In this document: positions 24,262 through 24,726 of the stretch, one piece after another
How positions within the stretch are numbered: the stretch's first letter is position 1
Layout of the letters: each line of letters opens with the position of its first letter
Assembly (NCBI GenBank): GCA_902493125.1
Contig: CABUOF010000029.1
Coordinates: forward strand, 1 to 24,726
From: an uncultured Collinsella sp.
Lineage (GTDB): Bacteria; Actinomycetota; Coriobacteriia; Coriobacteriales; Coriobacteriaceae
Length of the DNA: 24,726 nt
Direction: 5' to 3'
Made by a program: the position numbers and the translations under genes
Notes under the pieces: generated by a model
Seen by the model: only the letters and a program-made list of their open reading frames with translations
Databases searched by the model: none
What the model was told of the DNA's origin: nothing

Positions 24262-24726
24262 ATGACGCAAAACAGCGCCCATACGGGCAAACTCTATGTG
24301 GTCGGCACACCCATCGGCAATCTGGGCGACCTGTCCCCGCGCGTTGGCGAGGCGTTTGCCGCCGCCGATGCCATTTGCTGCGAAGACACGCGTGTGACGT
24401 CAAAGCTGCTGATGCACCTGGGCATTTCCAAGCCGCTTGTCCGTTGCGACGAGAATGTGATCGCGAGCCGCGCCACCGGCCTGGTCGACCGTCTGCTGGC
24501 AGGGGAGACCCTCGCTTTTGCCTCGGATGCCGGCATGCCGAGTGTGTCCGATCCCGGCCAGGCGCTGGTCGAGGCAGCACGTGAGGCCGATGTGCCTGTC
24601 GAAGTTATTCCCGGACCCTCTGCTTGCGTCACGGCACTCGTTTCGTCCGGCATTCCCTGCGAGCATTTTTTCTTCGAGGGCTTTTTGGGCCGAAAGCACG
24701 GCGACCGCGTGCGCCGTTTGCAGCGC
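24262..24726 (+). CDS. rsmI: 16S rRNA (cytidine(1402)-2'-O)-methyltransferase RsmI, 5' part
   Basis: The first 155 codons are present; the gene continues beyond the window. RsmI methylates the ribose of C1402 in 16S rRNA using SAM. Its tetrapyrrole-methylase fold shows GTPIGNLGD (15-23), EDTR (41-44), SDAGMPSVSDPG (88-99) and PGPSA (117-121). Met replaces the Thr usual in SDAGTP. ATG at 24262 is only 6 nt after the GH5-like stop and has a weak site (ATAGGTTG), suggesting co-transcription. Confidence 0.94.
   Translation, partial: MTQNSAHTGKLYVVGTPIGNLGDLSPRVGEAFAAADAICCEDTRVTSKLLMHLGISKPLVRCDENVIASRATGLVDRLLAGETLAFASDAGMPSVSDPGQALVEAAREADVPVEVIPGPSACVTALVSSGIPCEHFFFEGFLGRKHGDRVRRLQR

Overview
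The window is GC-rich, densely coding chromosomal DNA, probably from a Coriobacteriia actinobacterium close to Collinsella. This is inferred from gene order, protein style and the monoderm-type Tad locus, and was not tested by search. Most genes are ordinary core functions. The interesting material is in the structured intergenic regions, the Tad pilus operon and a few proteins or loci with missing key features.

Left part (1-5375): the 3' end of pheT; a large palindromic repeat; a three-gene energy-coupling-factor nickel/cobalt uptake operon (NikM with fused PDGLE domain, NikQ, NikO) whose promoter carries a perfect GTGTTAC-N14-GTAACAC dyad of NikR-operator type; a zinc-dependent phospholipase C-like protein; and, convergent with it, a DUF559/AbiEi-like protein with a predicted nuclease fold.

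Middle (5376-11993): a gene-free stretch with a 21-bp perfect inverted repeat; pyruvate kinase on the minus strand with its own terminator and promoter; an AT-rich divergent region; a SERCA-like P-type ATPase behind a structured 5' leader (two hairpins whose loops are complementary over 7 nt, the second sequestering the Shine-Dalgarno sequence); a block of palindromic repeats and two duplicated terminator modules; and the ribosome-assembly GTPase RsgA with a terminator.

Tad locus (12194-21787): a tightly overlapping operon of cpaB, tadZ/cpaE, cpaF, tadB, tadC, an Flp pilin, an unrecognised membrane-anchored protein, a second Flp-like pilin, a TadE-like pseudopilin, a 718-aa TadG-like protein, a second TadE-like protein and a DUF192 protein. 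Secretin and TadD are absent, as suits a monoderm. No prepilin peptidase is present in the window. The four small pilin-like proteins share an A-Q-x-T-x-E core around the predicted cleavage site.

Right part (21788-24726): a toxin-antitoxin-like pair whose toxin reading frame is broken by an apparent single-base insertion; tRNA-Phe(GAA) followed by a 63-bp near-perfect duplication of its 3' end plus terminator, flanking 123 bp of odd sequence; three tandem 62-bp repeats; a GH5 exo-glucanase-like protein that lacks the acid/base glutamate; and the 5' part of rsmI, cut by the window edge.
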